This document shows positions 34,557-44,100 of a stretch of 64,000 nucleotides of DNA, piece by piece. The first letter of the stretch is position 1. The number at the start of each line of letters is the position of its first letter. Both the position numbers and the translations under genes were made by a program. This DNA is from Sphingomonas sp. LT1P40. Its GTDB lineage: Bacteria; Pseudomonadota; Alphaproteobacteria; Sphingomonadales; Sphingomonadaceae. The DNA is taken from assembly GCF_036663835.1 (NCBI RefSeq), contig NZ_JAXOJT010000002.1, positions 124,001 to 188,000 on the forward strand, given 5' to 3'. The notes under the pieces are model-generated. The model saw only the letters and a program-made list of their open reading frames with translations. It was not told where the DNA came from and searched no databases.

Positions 34557-36407
34557 TTAGAAGCGGACACGCACGCCGCCATAGGCCGCGCGACCATAGA
34601 CGCCGTAGCCGAACGCGGTCGCGTAATTCGCGTCGAACAGGTTATCGACCCGGCCATAGACCTCCAGATGTTCGCCCAGCGGCAATGACGCCCGCACGCC
34701 TGCAAGCGCATAGCCGTCCAGCCTAACGGTGTTAGCCGAATTGTCGAAGCTATCGCCGACAACCGTCACCGTCGCGCCGGTCGACAAGCCGAACGACCAG
34801 TCATAATCCACCGACACGCTCACCGTCTGCTCGGCCCGCCGCGCCAGCCTTTTGCCAAAATTCGCTGTTCCGGGCGAGCGGTCGCGCGCGTCGATATAGC
34901 TGTACGCGGCGACGAAACTCAGCGCTTCGACCGGTTTCAGCGTCAGTGCCGCCTCGACGCCCTTCGCCCGCGTGCGGTCGATATTGCCATAGGTGAAGGT
35001 CGTATTGTCATAGTTGATCTGTTTCTTCGTATCGCGGTGGAACGCGGTCACCGACAGGATCGCGCGATCATCGACGAGGTTCTGGTCGAACCCGACCTCA
35101 TAGCTTTGCGACCGCTCCGGACGCAGCAGATCGTTGCCGCTGAAGCTGTCGTATAGCTGATACAGCGACGGTGCCTTGAACCCCTCGCCATAGCTGGCGC
35201 GGATATTGGTCGCGCCGCCATTGGGCGAGAAATTGGCGCTCGCCCCGAACGTCGTCGCGCCACCGAACTGGCTGTGATCGTCGTGCCGCAGGCCAGCGGT
35301 CAGCGACAGGCCTGCGAACGGCTGAACGAGGGCCAGCGCATAGACGCTGTCGATGTTCGCACCCTCGTCCGCGGTCGAGCCGAAGCCGAAAAAGGTATAT
35401 TCGGGCCGCTCATGTTCATAGCCGAACACCAGCTTGGCCGCTTCGACCGGCGCGACCACGCCCTGATACTCAAAGCGAAGATTGGTGCCGCTATAGCCGT
35501 AATCCGGCGCGTTCCCGCGCGCGAAGAAATAGTCGCGGTCGTTGCGCAGATAGGTCACCGATGCGCGGTTGCTCAGCGCCCCGTCGAACAGCGCCAGGTT
35601 CAATCCGGCATAACCGACATATTGGTCGAGCTTGGCAACGTCGCCGCTGTCGGCGGGCGCACCGAAGAAGCTGTCATAGTTCAGGTCGGAATTGATGTAA
35701 TAGCCACGCAGATCGAGGCTCAGCGCATCGCTGAACGTCAGCTTCAGCCGCGCGTTCGCCGACAGGTTTTTATACCCGTCGCGCTCGGTTCCGCCCGCTG
35801 CCGACGAAATCCCGTCGGTGCGGAAATAGGCAACGCCCGCACCGCCCGATGCCAGCCCGCTGGTTCCCGACACATCGGCGCGCGCGCGGATTGTGTCGCT
35901 ATAGCCATAGTCCGCCGACGCATTCGCCGCGAACCCTGCCACCGGCACGCCGGTCATCACATTGACCACGCCGCCGATCGCCTGACTGCCATGCACCACG
36001 GAGTTCGATCCGCGCAGCACTTCGATCCGCTTGATATTGCCGGTCAGCAAATGGCCGAAATCATAGCCGTCGCCGATGCCACTGGTGTCGTTGACTTTTA
36101 CCCCGTCGATCAGGACCAGCGTCTGCGTCGTCTCCGCCCCGCGCAGCGACACGCCGGTCACCCCGCCGGTGCTGCCATTGCGGCTGAACCGCACGCCCGG
36201 CGTGGTGGCGAGCAGATCGACCACGTCGATGGTCTGGCGCTGCTCGATCGTCTCGGCATCGATCACGGTGACGGTCTGACCGACCTCGTCGCGCGGCTGT
36301 TCGATGCCGGTCGCGGTAACGACAACATCCTCGTCGGCAGACTCAACGGTCTGGGCATAAGCGGGCGCGGCAATTGCCAGCGCAATCAATGAAACAGCGG
36401 TCTTCAT
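34557..36407 (-). CDS. btuB: TonB-dependent vitamin B12 receptor BtuB
   Basis: 616 residues: signal peptide ending AYAQ, TonB box DVVVTATG near residue 27, plug (IEVLRGSNSVVHGSQAIGGVVNV) and a 22-strand-type barrel ending GGVRVRF. Length and TonB box match BtuB. Its identity is strongly supported by the cobalamin riboswitch in its leader. GGGGGA precedes the ATG by about seven bases. Confidence 0.92.
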   Translation of the reverse strand: MKTAVSLIALAIAAPAYAQTVESADEDVVVTATGIEQPRDEVGQTVTVIDAETIEQRQTIDVVDLLATTPGVRFSRNGSTGGVTGVSLRGAETTQTLVLIDGVKVNDTSGIGDGYDFGHLLTGNIKRIEVLRGSNSVVHGSQAIGGVVNVMTGVPVAGFAANASADYGYSDTIRARADVSGTSGLASGGAGVAYFRTDGISSAAGGTERDGYKNLSANARLKLTFSDALSLDLRGYYINSDLNYDSFFGAPADSGDVAKLDQYVGYAGLNLALFDGALSNRASVTYLRNDRDYFFARGNAPDYGYSGTNLRFEYQGVVAPVEAAKLVFGYEHERPEYTFFGFGSTADEGANIDSVYALALVQPFAGLSLTAGLRHDDHSQFGGATTFGASANFSPNGGATNIRASYGEGFKAPSLYQLYDSFSGNDLLRPERSQSYEVGFDQNLVDDRAILSVTAFHRDTKKQINYDNTTFTYGNIDRTRAKGVEAALTLKPVEALSFVAAYSYIDARDRSPGTANFGKRLARRAEQTVSVSVDYDWSFGLSTGATVTVVGDSFDNSANTVRLDGYALAGVRASLPLGEHLEVYGRVDNLFDANYATAFGYGVYGRAAYGGVRVRF

Positions 36408-36591
36408 CGGGAAATCCCCCGGCGCCTGAGCAACGTCGGGCCGGATCTGCCGACATAAGTCAGCCGGGTCGCCGGTCGGGATGGGCGCTTGTCACCCGTC
36501 GCGGCGTACCCGTGCGGTCCGGCCGCATGGATCGTCGCTCAGACGGATCACCGTGCCGCGGCCTCACCTGGGCCTCAGCAAGAGCGACACC
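36408..36591 (-). promoter_or_regulatory. btuB leader: riboswitch expression platform
   Basis: The region between the aptamer and btuB is GC-rich and has several short self-complementary runs near the GGGGGA ribosome site, but no clear terminator T-tract. The switch therefore probably acts on translation initiation rather than termination. No gene is seen here or in 36778-36873. Confidence 0.55.
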
Positions 36592-36777
36592 ACGCTGGTC
36601 GGTCTCCTGGCTCGCGGGTCATCGCACGATGCACACCTTCCCGGACGTTGCCGTCCAGTGGCTGTCTCCTCAGGGGAGACCTGCGCATCGCACTCACCGC
36701 TTACAGTTGCAGGGACAGCTACGGCATAAGACGGTCACCCGTCCGCACCGCATTCCCGTTTAAGTCCCGAAGGACAC
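36592..36777 (-). ncRNA. Cobalamin riboswitch upstream of btuB
   Basis: Read on the minus strand, the leader contains the conserved blocks of the B12 aptamer in order: AACGGGAATGCGGTG, TGCCGT...CTGTCCCTGCAACTGTAAGCGG, the B12-box-like AGCCACTGG, CGGGAAGG, and GATGACCCGCGAGCCAGGAGACC near the 3' end. The 184 bases between the aptamer and the btuB ATG form the expression platform. Adenosylcobalamin binding is expected to reduce btuB expression. Boundaries are approximate. Confidence 0.93.
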
Positions 36778-36873
36778 CGGCGCGATCGTTTCGCGGGTGC
36801 AGCATGCCGCCCCCACGCGCCGCCCTTCGTTCCGGACGAGGATTTCGTCAAGCCATATGTTGGACGCCGCGTC

Positions 36874-37638
36874 CTAACGCCGTCGGCGCGGCACCTTTTG
36901 CACCACCGCCTTGGCCGGGGCGAGCACCACGCCATCGCTTCTCGTTTCCCGCGTTTCCACCCCCGGGATGATGACGTCGTTGCTTGCGGTCACGATGTCG
37001 AACTCACCCGTCCGGAACGCGGCAAGCTCGGCGCGCAGGAAGGGTGGATCGGCCCTTTTGGCGATCTGCTCCGACGGCGCCAGTCGCGGCACACCCCGCC
37101 GCACGCGCGGATCGTCAATTTCATAGGTCACCACCGACACCGCCGTGCCCATTTCGGTGATCGCGTACAGCCGCCGCGCAAACTCGCGCGGAAAGCGGAT
37201 GCAGCCATGCGATGCCGGATAGCCGGGCAGCGACCCGGCATGCAGCGCGATCCCGTCCCAGGTCAGCCGCTGCATGAACGGCATCGGCGCGTTGCTGTAG
37301 AGGTTGGAGCGGTGATGCACGCGCTTTTGCAGGATCGTGAATTCGCCCGGCGGAGTCGATTTACCGCGCTTTCCGGTCGACACCGTCGATGCCGCGATCA
37401 GCACGCCGTCACGATAGACATAAGCGATCTGGCCGGGGAGGCTGACGATGATCGAAACCAGGCCCAGCCCGCCCGCGGGCTGATACGCCGCTTCCTCGAT
37501 CCACGTCCATTGACCGTTGCGCAACAACACTTCGCTGGCACCCGACGCCGCCACCTGTTGCGCCGACGCCGGGACTGCCAATGCGAGAGCCAGACCGACC
37601 CCAATTGCCAACACCGTCCGAACCCCCATCAGGGACAT
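36874..37638 (-). CDS. Exported L,D-transpeptidase (YkuD domain)
   Basis: 254 residues from MSLMGVR, chosen because GGAG lies six bases ahead; longer starts have no ribosome site. A signal peptide ends at PASAQ. The YkuD active site is HAGSLPGYPASHGCIRFP, with the catalytic Cys in SHGC. It forms 3-3 peptidoglycan cross-links or attaches proteins to peptidoglycan in the periplasm. The C-terminal 75 residues have no known domain. Divergent from a second, distantly related L,D-transpeptidase gene. Confidence 0.88.
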   Translation of the reverse strand: MSLMGVRTVLAIGVGLALALAVPASAQQVAASGASEVLLRNGQWTWIEEAAYQPAGGLGLVSIIVSLPGQIAYVYRDGVLIAASTVSTGKRGKSTPPGEFTILQKRVHHRSNLYSNAPMPFMQRLTWDGIALHAGSLPGYPASHGCIRFPREFARRLYAITEMGTAVSVVTYEIDDPRVRRGVPRLAPSEQIAKRADPPFLRAELAAFRTGEFDIVTASNDVIIPGVETRETRSDGVVLAPAKAVVQKVPRRRR

Positions 37639-37902
37639 GCACGTCTCCATCGCCGCGCCGGAGGTCCGTCGCCCCCGCACAAATATGGTTAACGCCGTCA
37701 TGCGCAAGTTGGTGCCATGCCGAAACAGGCTTTAAAAGCGAAATCGGGACACTTGCCTTTTGTCCCGGATTTGGCCGCAACTTCGACAAAGCGGGCCGCA
37801 CATGCGATGAAACGGGCAAATCACTTAAACTTGTTCAGGCGAATCAAGCGCATCTTTTGCTATAGGAAAGCGGGGCGAATTTTGTGGGGCGACAGAGGAC
37901 GC

Positions 37903-38610
37903 ATGAACGAATTGATTGAGGCGGCACGTTCGCGCCGCTCGTTTTTGAGGACGGCAGCAGCGGTCGCGGGGACGGGTTTTCTGGCCGGTTGCGCCTCGCG
38001 CAGCGTCACCACGGCGGTTGCGCCGCCACGGATCCCGGTACCGCCACCGGTCGCCACCCCGATCGAACCCGGCGTGCGCGTCGCCGTCGCCCCGCGCGGC
38101 GTGCGGCCCGAGCTGTTCCAGCGCGCGATGATCGCATTGCAGCGCCACGGCAGCCGCATCCGCCAGCAGGACCGCATCGCCATTGCCGATTTCTCGCTGG
38201 CATCATCGCGGTTGCGCTTTCATCTCGTCGATCTGCACAATGGCGCGACGCGCTCGATGCTGGTCTCGCACGGCATCGGATCGGACCCAGAGCATACCGG
38301 CGAGCTTCAGCGCTTCTCTAACGAGGTCAATTCGGAAGCGACCAGCGAAGGTGCGTTCCTGGCGTCCAACTATTATGTCGGCAAGCACCAGTTGTCACAG
38401 CGGCTGATCGGCCTCGATCATACCAACAACAACGCACTCGACCGCGCGATCGTGATCCACGCCGCCTGGTATTCGAATTCGGAAATGATCGCTAAACACG
38501 GCAAGCTCGGCCGCAGCCAGGGCTGTTTCGCGGTGGGTGAGGGCGAGCTGGACAAGGTGTTCGCGCTACTCGGCGAAGGCCGCATGATCTACGCGGAGAA
38601 ATCGGCCTAG
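37903..38610 (+). CDS. Tat-exported YkuD-like lipoprotein
   Basis: 235 residues. The N terminus combines a twin-arginine motif (SRRSFLR) with a lipobox (FLAGC), so it should be folded before export and lipid-anchored. A Pro/Val/Ala linker leads to a catalytic domain with LVSHGIGSDPEHTGELQRFSN and LGRSQGCFAV, the latter matching the murein L,D-transpeptidase catalytic domain family. Start set by GAGGA just upstream of ATG 37903; the frame upstream is open but non-coding. Confidence 0.85.
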   Translation: MNELIEAARSRRSFLRTAAAVAGTGFLAGCASRSVTTAVAPPRIPVPPPVATPIEPGVRVAVAPRGVRPELFQRAMIALQRHGSRIRQQDRIAIADFSLASSRLRFHLVDLHNGATRSMLVSHGIGSDPEHTGELQRFSNEVNSEATSEGAFLASNYYVGKHQLSQRLIGLDHTNNNALDRAIVIHAAWYSNSEMIAKHGKLGRSQGCFAVGEGELDKVFALLGEGRMIYAEKSA

Positions 38611-38655
38611 ATCGCGTTAGTGGCGCGTTCGTTCCTGTCCCGCTAATAGCGGGGC

Positions 38656-40707
38656 ATGGCGAAACATCCCTTCTATTCGATCCATTCGCATGGGCTGGTG
38701 CGCATCGGCGCATGCACCCCGGGGGCGAGCGTCGGCGACGTCGCGGCCAACACCGCGTCGCATATCGATCTGGCGAAAGAGGGTGATGCTGCTGGTGCCG
38801 ACCTGCTGCTGTTCCCCGAACTCAGCATCACCGGCTACGCGCTCGACGATCTCCACCTCCAAGATGCGATGTTGCGTGCCACCCGCGACGGGCTGGCCGA
38901 CCTGATCGAGGCGAGCGCGAAGTTGAAGCCGGTGCTGGTCGTCGGTGCAGCGCTCGAACGCAATGGCCGCCTGTACAACACCGCCGTCGTCATCGCGCGC
39001 GGCATGGTGTTGGGCGTCGTTCCCAAAAGCTATTTCCCCAATTACCGCGAATATTACGAGAAGCGCTGGTTTGCGTCGGGCATCGGGCTGTCGAGCGAGA
39101 TTGAAATCGCGGGGCAAACCGCGCCGTTTGGCCCCGACCTGATCTTCGCCGCCAGCGACCTGCCCGATTTCGTCTTTCATGCCGAGATTTGCGAGGATTT
39201 TTGGGGGCCGCTCCCACCTTCTACGCATGGCGCGCTCGCCGGCGCACTGATCCTGTGCAACCTGTCCGCCTCCAACATCACCATCGGCAAGGCGCGCGAG
39301 CGGGCGCTGCTCTGCGCCGCGCAATCGGTCCGCACCGCCTCGGCCTATATCTTCTCCGCGGCCGGGCCGGGGGAAAGCACGACCGATCTCGCGTGGGACG
39401 GACAGAGCCTGATCTACGAACTCGGCGAACTGCTCGCCGAATCCACCCGCTTCGACCTGACGCTGGAAACGATCATCGCGGATATCGATGTGGGACGGTT
39501 GCGGCAGGAGCGGATTCGCTTTGGCACGTTCAACGACACCGCCGTCGCCACCGGCCACCCCGAAACCCGCTTCCGCCGTATCGTGTTCGAGCACCAGCCC
39601 ACGACCGACGACATCGGCTTTCAGCGCAAACTCCGCCGCTTCCCTTTCGTCCCCAACAACCCCGACAAGCTCGACGCGGATTGTTTCGAGGCGTTCAACA
39701 TCCAGGTCGAGGGGCTACGCAAGCGCATCGAATCGACCGGCCTGCAAAAGCTCGTCATCGGCGTGTCGGGCGGCATCGACTCCACCCACGCCCTGATCGT
39801 CGCGGCGCGGGCGATGGACCGCATTGGGCTGCCACGCACCAATATCCTCGGCTTCACCATGCCCGGCTTCGCCACCGGTGAGGGCACGAAATCCAACGCC
39901 TGGGCGCTGATGAAGGCGATCGGCATCACGGCGGAGGAACTCGATATCCGCCCCGCCGCGCGCCAGATGCTGACCGACATGGGGCATCCGTATGCGGACG
40001 GCGAGCCGATCTATGACGTGACGTTCGAGAATGTGCAGGCTGGCCTGCGCACCGATTACCTCTTTCGCCTCGCCAATCAGCGCGGCGGCTTCGTTATCGG
40101 CACCGGCGACCTGTCCGAGCTTGCGCTCGGCTGGTGCACCTATGGCGTCGGCGATCATATGAGCCACTACGCCGTCAATGCGGGGGTGCCCAAGACGCTG
40201 ATCCAGTATCTGATCCGCTGGTGTGAGCGAACCAACCAGTTCGATGCAGAAACCGACCGCGTGCTCGAGGCGATCCTGGCTCAGGAAATCTCCCCCGAAC
40301 TCGTCCCCGCCGGTAAAGACGGCGCGATGCAGAGCACCGAGGCGCGGATCGGCCCCTACGCGCTCAACGATTTCTTCCTGCATTATGTCGTCCGCCACGG
40401 CCTCGCCCCGTCCAAGATCGCGTTCCTGGCCTGGCATGCGTGGAAAGACGCGGCGGCGGGCGAATGGCCGCTGGGCCTGCCCGCCGAAGCGCGCGTGGCA
40501 TATGATTTGCCAACAATCCGCCACTGGCTCGAAAAATTCCTGGTCCGTTTCTTCCAGACCAGTCAGTTCAAGCGCAGCGCGATTCCGAACGGCCCGAAAG
40601 TCTCCTCCGGCGGTGCCCTCTCCCCGCGCGGCGACTGGCGTGCGCCTTCGGACGGGACGGCGAAACCGTGGCTGGATGAATTGCAGGCCAACGTCCCGCA
40701 GGGCTGA
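38656..40707 (+). CDS. nadE: Glutamine-dependent NAD+ synthetase
   Basis: 683 residues, the full two-domain form. The N-terminal nitrilase-like glutaminase has Glu in LLFPELSITGYA, Lys in VPKSYFPNY and Cys in FHAEICEDFWGP. The C-terminal synthetase has the PP-loop SGGIDSTHALI. It makes NAD+ from nicotinic acid adenine dinucleotide with glutamine as nitrogen donor. Confidence 0.96.
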   Translation: MAKHPFYSIHSHGLVRIGACTPGASVGDVAANTASHIDLAKEGDAAGADLLLFPELSITGYALDDLHLQDAMLRATRDGLADLIEASAKLKPVLVVGAALERNGRLYNTAVVIARGMVLGVVPKSYFPNYREYYEKRWFASGIGLSSEIEIAGQTAPFGPDLIFAASDLPDFVFHAEICEDFWGPLPPSTHGALAGALILCNLSASNITIGKARERALLCAAQSVRTASAYIFSAAGPGESTTDLAWDGQSLIYELGELLAESTRFDLTLETIIADIDVGRLRQERIRFGTFNDTAVATGHPETRFRRIVFEHQPTTDDIGFQRKLRRFPFVPNNPDKLDADCFEAFNIQVEGLRKRIESTGLQKLVIGVSGGIDSTHALIVAARAMDRIGLPRTNILGFTMPGFATGEGTKSNAWALMKAIGITAEELDIRPAARQMLTDMGHPYADGEPIYDVTFENVQAGLRTDYLFRLANQRGGFVIGTGDLSELALGWCTYGVGDHMSHYAVNAGVPKTLIQYLIRWCERTNQFDAETDRVLEAILAQEISPELVPAGKDGAMQSTEARIGPYALNDFFLHYVVRHGLAPSKIAFLAWHAWKDAAAGEWPLGLPAEARVAYDLPTIRHWLEKFLVRFFQTSQFKRSAIPNGPKVSSGGALSPRGDWRAPSDGTAKPWLDELQANVPQG

Positions 40708-40716
40708 CCCCCTTAT

Positions 40717-40745
40717 CGTCACCCCGCGTCAGGCCCGGGATGACG
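40717..40745. terminator. Terminator-like hairpin between nadE and the DNA ligase
   Basis: CGTCACCCCG and CGGGATGACG arms (40717-40726, 40736-40745) with one mismatch around a 9-base loop, between convergent genes. The sequence type (CGTCACCCC...GGGATGACG) resembles small dispersed repeats common in sphingomonads. Confidence 0.5.
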
Positions 40746-40747
40746 GG

Positions 40748-42331
40748 TCAGCTCACCAGCCGCTTCAGCCCTTTTATGGTATCCGCCTCAGCCGCCGGCT
40801 TGTCCGTCCGAATCCGCGAAATCCGGGGAAAGCGCATCGCCAGCCCGGACTTGTGCCGCTTCGATTCGTGCAGCGAGTCGAACGCAACCTCCAGTACCAG
40901 CGTCTTCTCCACCTCCCGCACCGGCCCGAACCGCGCCGTCGTATGGTTGCGCACGAAGCGGTCAAGCCATTTCAGCTCCTCGTCCGTGAACCCGAAATAG
41001 GCCTTCCCCACCGGCAGCAGCTCACCCTCTTCGGTCCACGCGCCGAAGGTGAAGTCGGAGTAGAAGGACGACCGTTTGCCCGACCCGCGCTGGGCATACA
41101 TCATCACGCAATCGGCGTTCAGCGGGTCGCGTTTCCACTTATACCACAGCCCGACGCGGCGTCCGGTAACATAGGGCGAATTGCGCCGTTTCAGCATGAC
41201 GCCCTCGATCGCCGCATCCCGCGCACCCGCCCGCAATTCCTCCAGGCCTGCGAAATCCGCCGCCTCGATCAGCGCCGACACATCGAACCGCTCGGCATCC
41301 AGCCCCGTCGCAAACGCCTCCAGTCGCGCCCGCCGTTCGCTCCACCCCAGCGCGCGCAAATCCTCCAGCCCGTCGAACAATATGTCGTAAAGCCGCACGA
41401 ACGCCGGATAGTCGGCCAGCATCTTCGCCGGCACCACCTTGCGCCCCAGCCGCTGTTGCAAAGCATTGAAGCTCGCCGCACCCCCGACACCGCCCTGCGC
41501 CTCGCCCTTCACCAGCAACTCGCCATCCAGCACCCCCGGCGTCACGAAAGCCGCCGCAACCTCCGGAAAACTTGCCGTTATGTCGTCGCCCGCCCGACTG
41601 TACAGCCGCGTCTCGCCCGCGACATGGACGATCTGCACGCGAATGCCGTCCCATTTCCATTCGGCGGCATAGTCGGCCAGATCGACCTGCGTCTCCTCCA
41701 GCGGATGCGCCAGCATGAACGGGCGGAACACCGGCACGTCCGCCGCCGTCGGCTGTGCGCCCCGCCCCTCGGCCCAATCGAACAACAAAGCATAGGGCGG
41801 CTGCAACCCGTGCCAGACCTCCTCCACCGCATCGACATCAAGCCCGAACGCCTCCGCCAGCGCCGTCTTCGCCAGCCGCGCCGACACGCCGACACGCAAG
41901 CCGCCGGTCGCCAGCTTCAGCAACGCATAGCGCTCATCCGCCTCCAGCCGATCGAGCATCTCGCCCAGCACGGCGGGCGCATCCGACCGCGACAGCCGTG
42001 CCAGCCGATCCACGACATTGGCCAGATTAAGCGGCTCGCCGGTCGGCGGCGCGACCAGCGGCTCGGGCCAGATCAGCGCCACCGTCTCCGCCGTATCGCC
42101 CACGAAATCACGGCTCAGCCGGAACAGCACCGGATCGACCCGCGTGTCGACCAGCGCGCGGATCGTCGCGGATTTGACGGCAGGCAGATCGAGATCGCCG
42201 GTCAGCGCCGCCATTGCCCAACCACGGTCGGGATCGGGGGTCGCCTTCAGATAATCGCCGATCAGCCGCAATTTGGCATTGCGCGACCGCGTGTAGATCA
42301 ACCGGTCCAGCAAATCGGCAAATGCGCGCAT
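40748..42331 (-). CDS. ATP-dependent DNA ligase (Lhr/exonuclease-associated type)
   Basis: 527 residues: N-terminal DNA-binding domain, then adenylation domain with the nucleotidyl Lys226 in EWKWDGIR, motif IV-like DAAIEGVMLKRR, and C-terminal OB fold (LWYKWKRDPLNADCVMMYAQRGSGKR). This class usually sits beside an MBL-fold exonuclease, a DEXH helicase and the PdeM endonuclease. None is adjacent here, though pdeM is about 20 kb away in the same window. Confidence 0.92.
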   Translation of the reverse strand: MRAFADLLDRLIYTRSRNAKLRLIGDYLKATPDPDRGWAMAALTGDLDLPAVKSATIRALVDTRVDPVLFRLSRDFVGDTAETVALIWPEPLVAPPTGEPLNLANVVDRLARLSRSDAPAVLGEMLDRLEADERYALLKLATGGLRVGVSARLAKTALAEAFGLDVDAVEEVWHGLQPPYALLFDWAEGRGAQPTAADVPVFRPFMLAHPLEETQVDLADYAAEWKWDGIRVQIVHVAGETRLYSRAGDDITASFPEVAAAFVTPGVLDGELLVKGEAQGGVGGAASFNALQQRLGRKVVPAKMLADYPAFVRLYDILFDGLEDLRALGWSERRARLEAFATGLDAERFDVSALIEAADFAGLEELRAGARDAAIEGVMLKRRNSPYVTGRRVGLWYKWKRDPLNADCVMMYAQRGSGKRSSFYSDFTFGAWTEEGELLPVGKAYFGFTDEELKWLDRFVRNHTTARFGPVREVEKTLVLEVAFDSLHESKRHKSGLAMRFPRISRIRTDKPAAEADTIKGLKRLVS

Positions 42332-42381
42332 GACAGGTGCAACATGGCGCGGCGCGTCCGGTTCCGCTAGTCGTGCGCCAG

Positions 42382-43206
42382 ATGAAGCGCGTCGCCCTCG
42401 TCCTGCTCGTGATTGCGCTCGCGCTTCCCCTGCTGGGGTATCGCAATGCCGTTACCGATCCAGTCGTGCGGCATGGCAATGTCGGTTTCCAGAACTGGCC
42501 CAAAGGCACGCCGCCGATCGGCGTCGCGTTGCTCAGCGACATCCACGTCCAGGGTCCGGACCTGCCGCCCGAACGCATGGCGCGGATCGTCGAACAGGTT
42601 AACCGCGAACGCCCCGACCTGGTCCTGATCGCGGGCGACTTCAGCGGCGACCGGACGCTGCGCACCCGGCTCTATGCCGAAACCGAGATCGCCGTGTCGC
42701 TCAAAGGCTTGAAGGCCCCGCTTGGCGTCTATGCGGTGCTCGGCAATCACGACCACTGGCGCGACGGCCCGGCAATGCGACGCGCAGTGAGCGCGGCGGG
42801 CATCCCCGTGCTGGTCAATCAGGCGATCCGTGCCGGGCCGCTGACGATCGCCGGTGCCGACGATATCCACACCGGCAATGCCGATATCGAGGCCCTCACG
42901 CGCGCCGCCGCCGCGCTGCCGGGACCGACGGTCGTGCTCAGCCACAGCCCGGATATCGCGCCCGCTCTGCCGCCGCGCTTCGGGCTTGTACTGGCGGGTC
43001 ACACGCATTGCGGCCAGATCGTGCTGCCGCTGATCGGCCGGCTCGCCACCGCCTCACGCTATGGCGAGCGCTACGCCTGTGGCATGATCCGCGAACCCGG
43101 ACGCACCACCATCGTCTCCGCCGGAATCGGTAACAGCGTGCTGCCGTTCCGCTTCGGTGCGCCGCCCGATTTCTGGATGATCCGCATGGGGCCGCTCCCC
43201 CGATGA
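42382..43206 (+). CDS. Membrane-anchored metallophosphoesterase (first of pair)
   Basis: 274 residues. N-terminal hydrophobic helix (KRVALVLLVIALALPLLG) then calcineurin-like motifs: LSDIHVQGPD, AGDFSGDR, LGNHDHWR, and GHTHCGQIVL. Similar to YaeI-type enzymes that act on phosphodiesters at the membrane. The next gene is a paralogue and starts inside its stop codon (ATGA). Confidence 0.88.
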   Translation: MKRVALVLLVIALALPLLGYRNAVTDPVVRHGNVGFQNWPKGTPPIGVALLSDIHVQGPDLPPERMARIVEQVNRERPDLVLIAGDFSGDRTLRTRLYAETEIAVSLKGLKAPLGVYAVLGNHDHWRDGPAMRRAVSAAGIPVLVNQAIRAGPLTIAGADDIHTGNADIEALTRAAAALPGPTVVLSHSPDIAPALPPRFGLVLAGHTHCGQIVLPLIGRLATASRYGERYACGMIREPGRTTIVSAGIGNSVLPFRFGAPPDFWMIRMGPLPR

Positions 43207-44039
43207 AGCGCGCGCTGATCGCCCTTGTCCCGTTGCTGTTCGCAGCAGCGGCGCTGCTCTATCACAACGCCGTCGTCGATCCGGTCGTGCGCCACGGCAA
43301 TGTCGGTTTCGCCAGCTGGCCAAAGGGCGCGCCGCCGCTGCGCGTCGCATTCGTGACCGACCTGCATGTTCAGGGGCCGGATATGCCCCCGGCTCGACTG
43401 CGTCGGATCATCGCGCAGGTGAACGCACAGCGGCCCGATGTCATCCTCCTCGCCGGGGATTATCGCGGCGACCGGCTGCTGACGACGCACCGCTATTCCG
43501 ACCCACAGATCATTGCGCCGCTCGCCGGTCTGCGCGCGCCACTCGGCATCTTTGCGGTGATCGGCAATCACGATCATTCAGGCGGTACCGCATCGATCGT
43601 CCATGCCATGCGCGCCGCCGGCATCCGGATGCTGTGGAACGAACCCGCTCGCGTCGGACCGCTGGTAATCGTCGGCAACGACTATCGCCGCGCCGCGCCT
43701 GCCGATATCGCCGCCATGAATCGGCGAACTCCGCACGGCACGCCACTGGTGATCTTCGGACACATTCCGGATCTCGGCCCGGTGCTGCCGACCCGCTTCC
43801 GTCTCGTCCTCGCCGGACACACGCATTGCGGTCAGGTCGTGCTGCCGGTGATCGGCGCGGTCTCGACCGGATCGCGCTATGGCGAGCGTTTCCGCTGCGG
43901 CATGGTGCGTGAGCCATCGCAGACGACGATCGTCTCCGCCGGTCTTGGCACCAGCATCATGCCCGCACGGCTGGGCGCGCCGCCCGATTTCTGGATGCTG
44001 ACGATGGGGCCTCTCGCATCGGGAAAATCCCCGCGCTAG
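43203..44039 (+). CDS. Membrane-anchored metallophosphoesterase (second of pair)
   Basis: 278 residues, similar to the preceding gene throughout: N-terminal helix (KRALIALVPLLFAAAALLY), TDLHVQGPD, AGDYRGDR, IGNHDHSG, and GHTHCGQVVL. The conserved RHGNVGF-x2-WPKG segment near the N terminus in both proteins shows tandem duplication. Substrate not known. Confidence 0.88.
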   Translation: MKRALIALVPLLFAAAALLYHNAVVDPVVRHGNVGFASWPKGAPPLRVAFVTDLHVQGPDMPPARLRRIIAQVNAQRPDVILLAGDYRGDRLLTTHRYSDPQIIAPLAGLRAPLGIFAVIGNHDHSGGTASIVHAMRAAGIRMLWNEPARVGPLVIVGNDYRRAAPADIAAMNRRTPHGTPLVIFGHIPDLGPVLPTRFRLVLAGHTHCGQVVLPVIGAVSTGSRYGERFRCGMVREPSQTTIVSAGLGTSIMPARLGAPPDFWMLTMGPLASGKSPR

Positions 44040-44100
44040 GGTCGACGCCGCCCGCCACGGGCCGGTTGCGATTCGCGCGCCGCTGGGAGGATAAATTTCC

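Noticed and set aside
40223..42370. 715-codon plus-strand frame over nadE and the ligase gene
   Set aside because: Runs in the wrong frame through nadE and antisense through the ligase. Composition is Arg/Gln/Pro-rich and no ribosome site is present.
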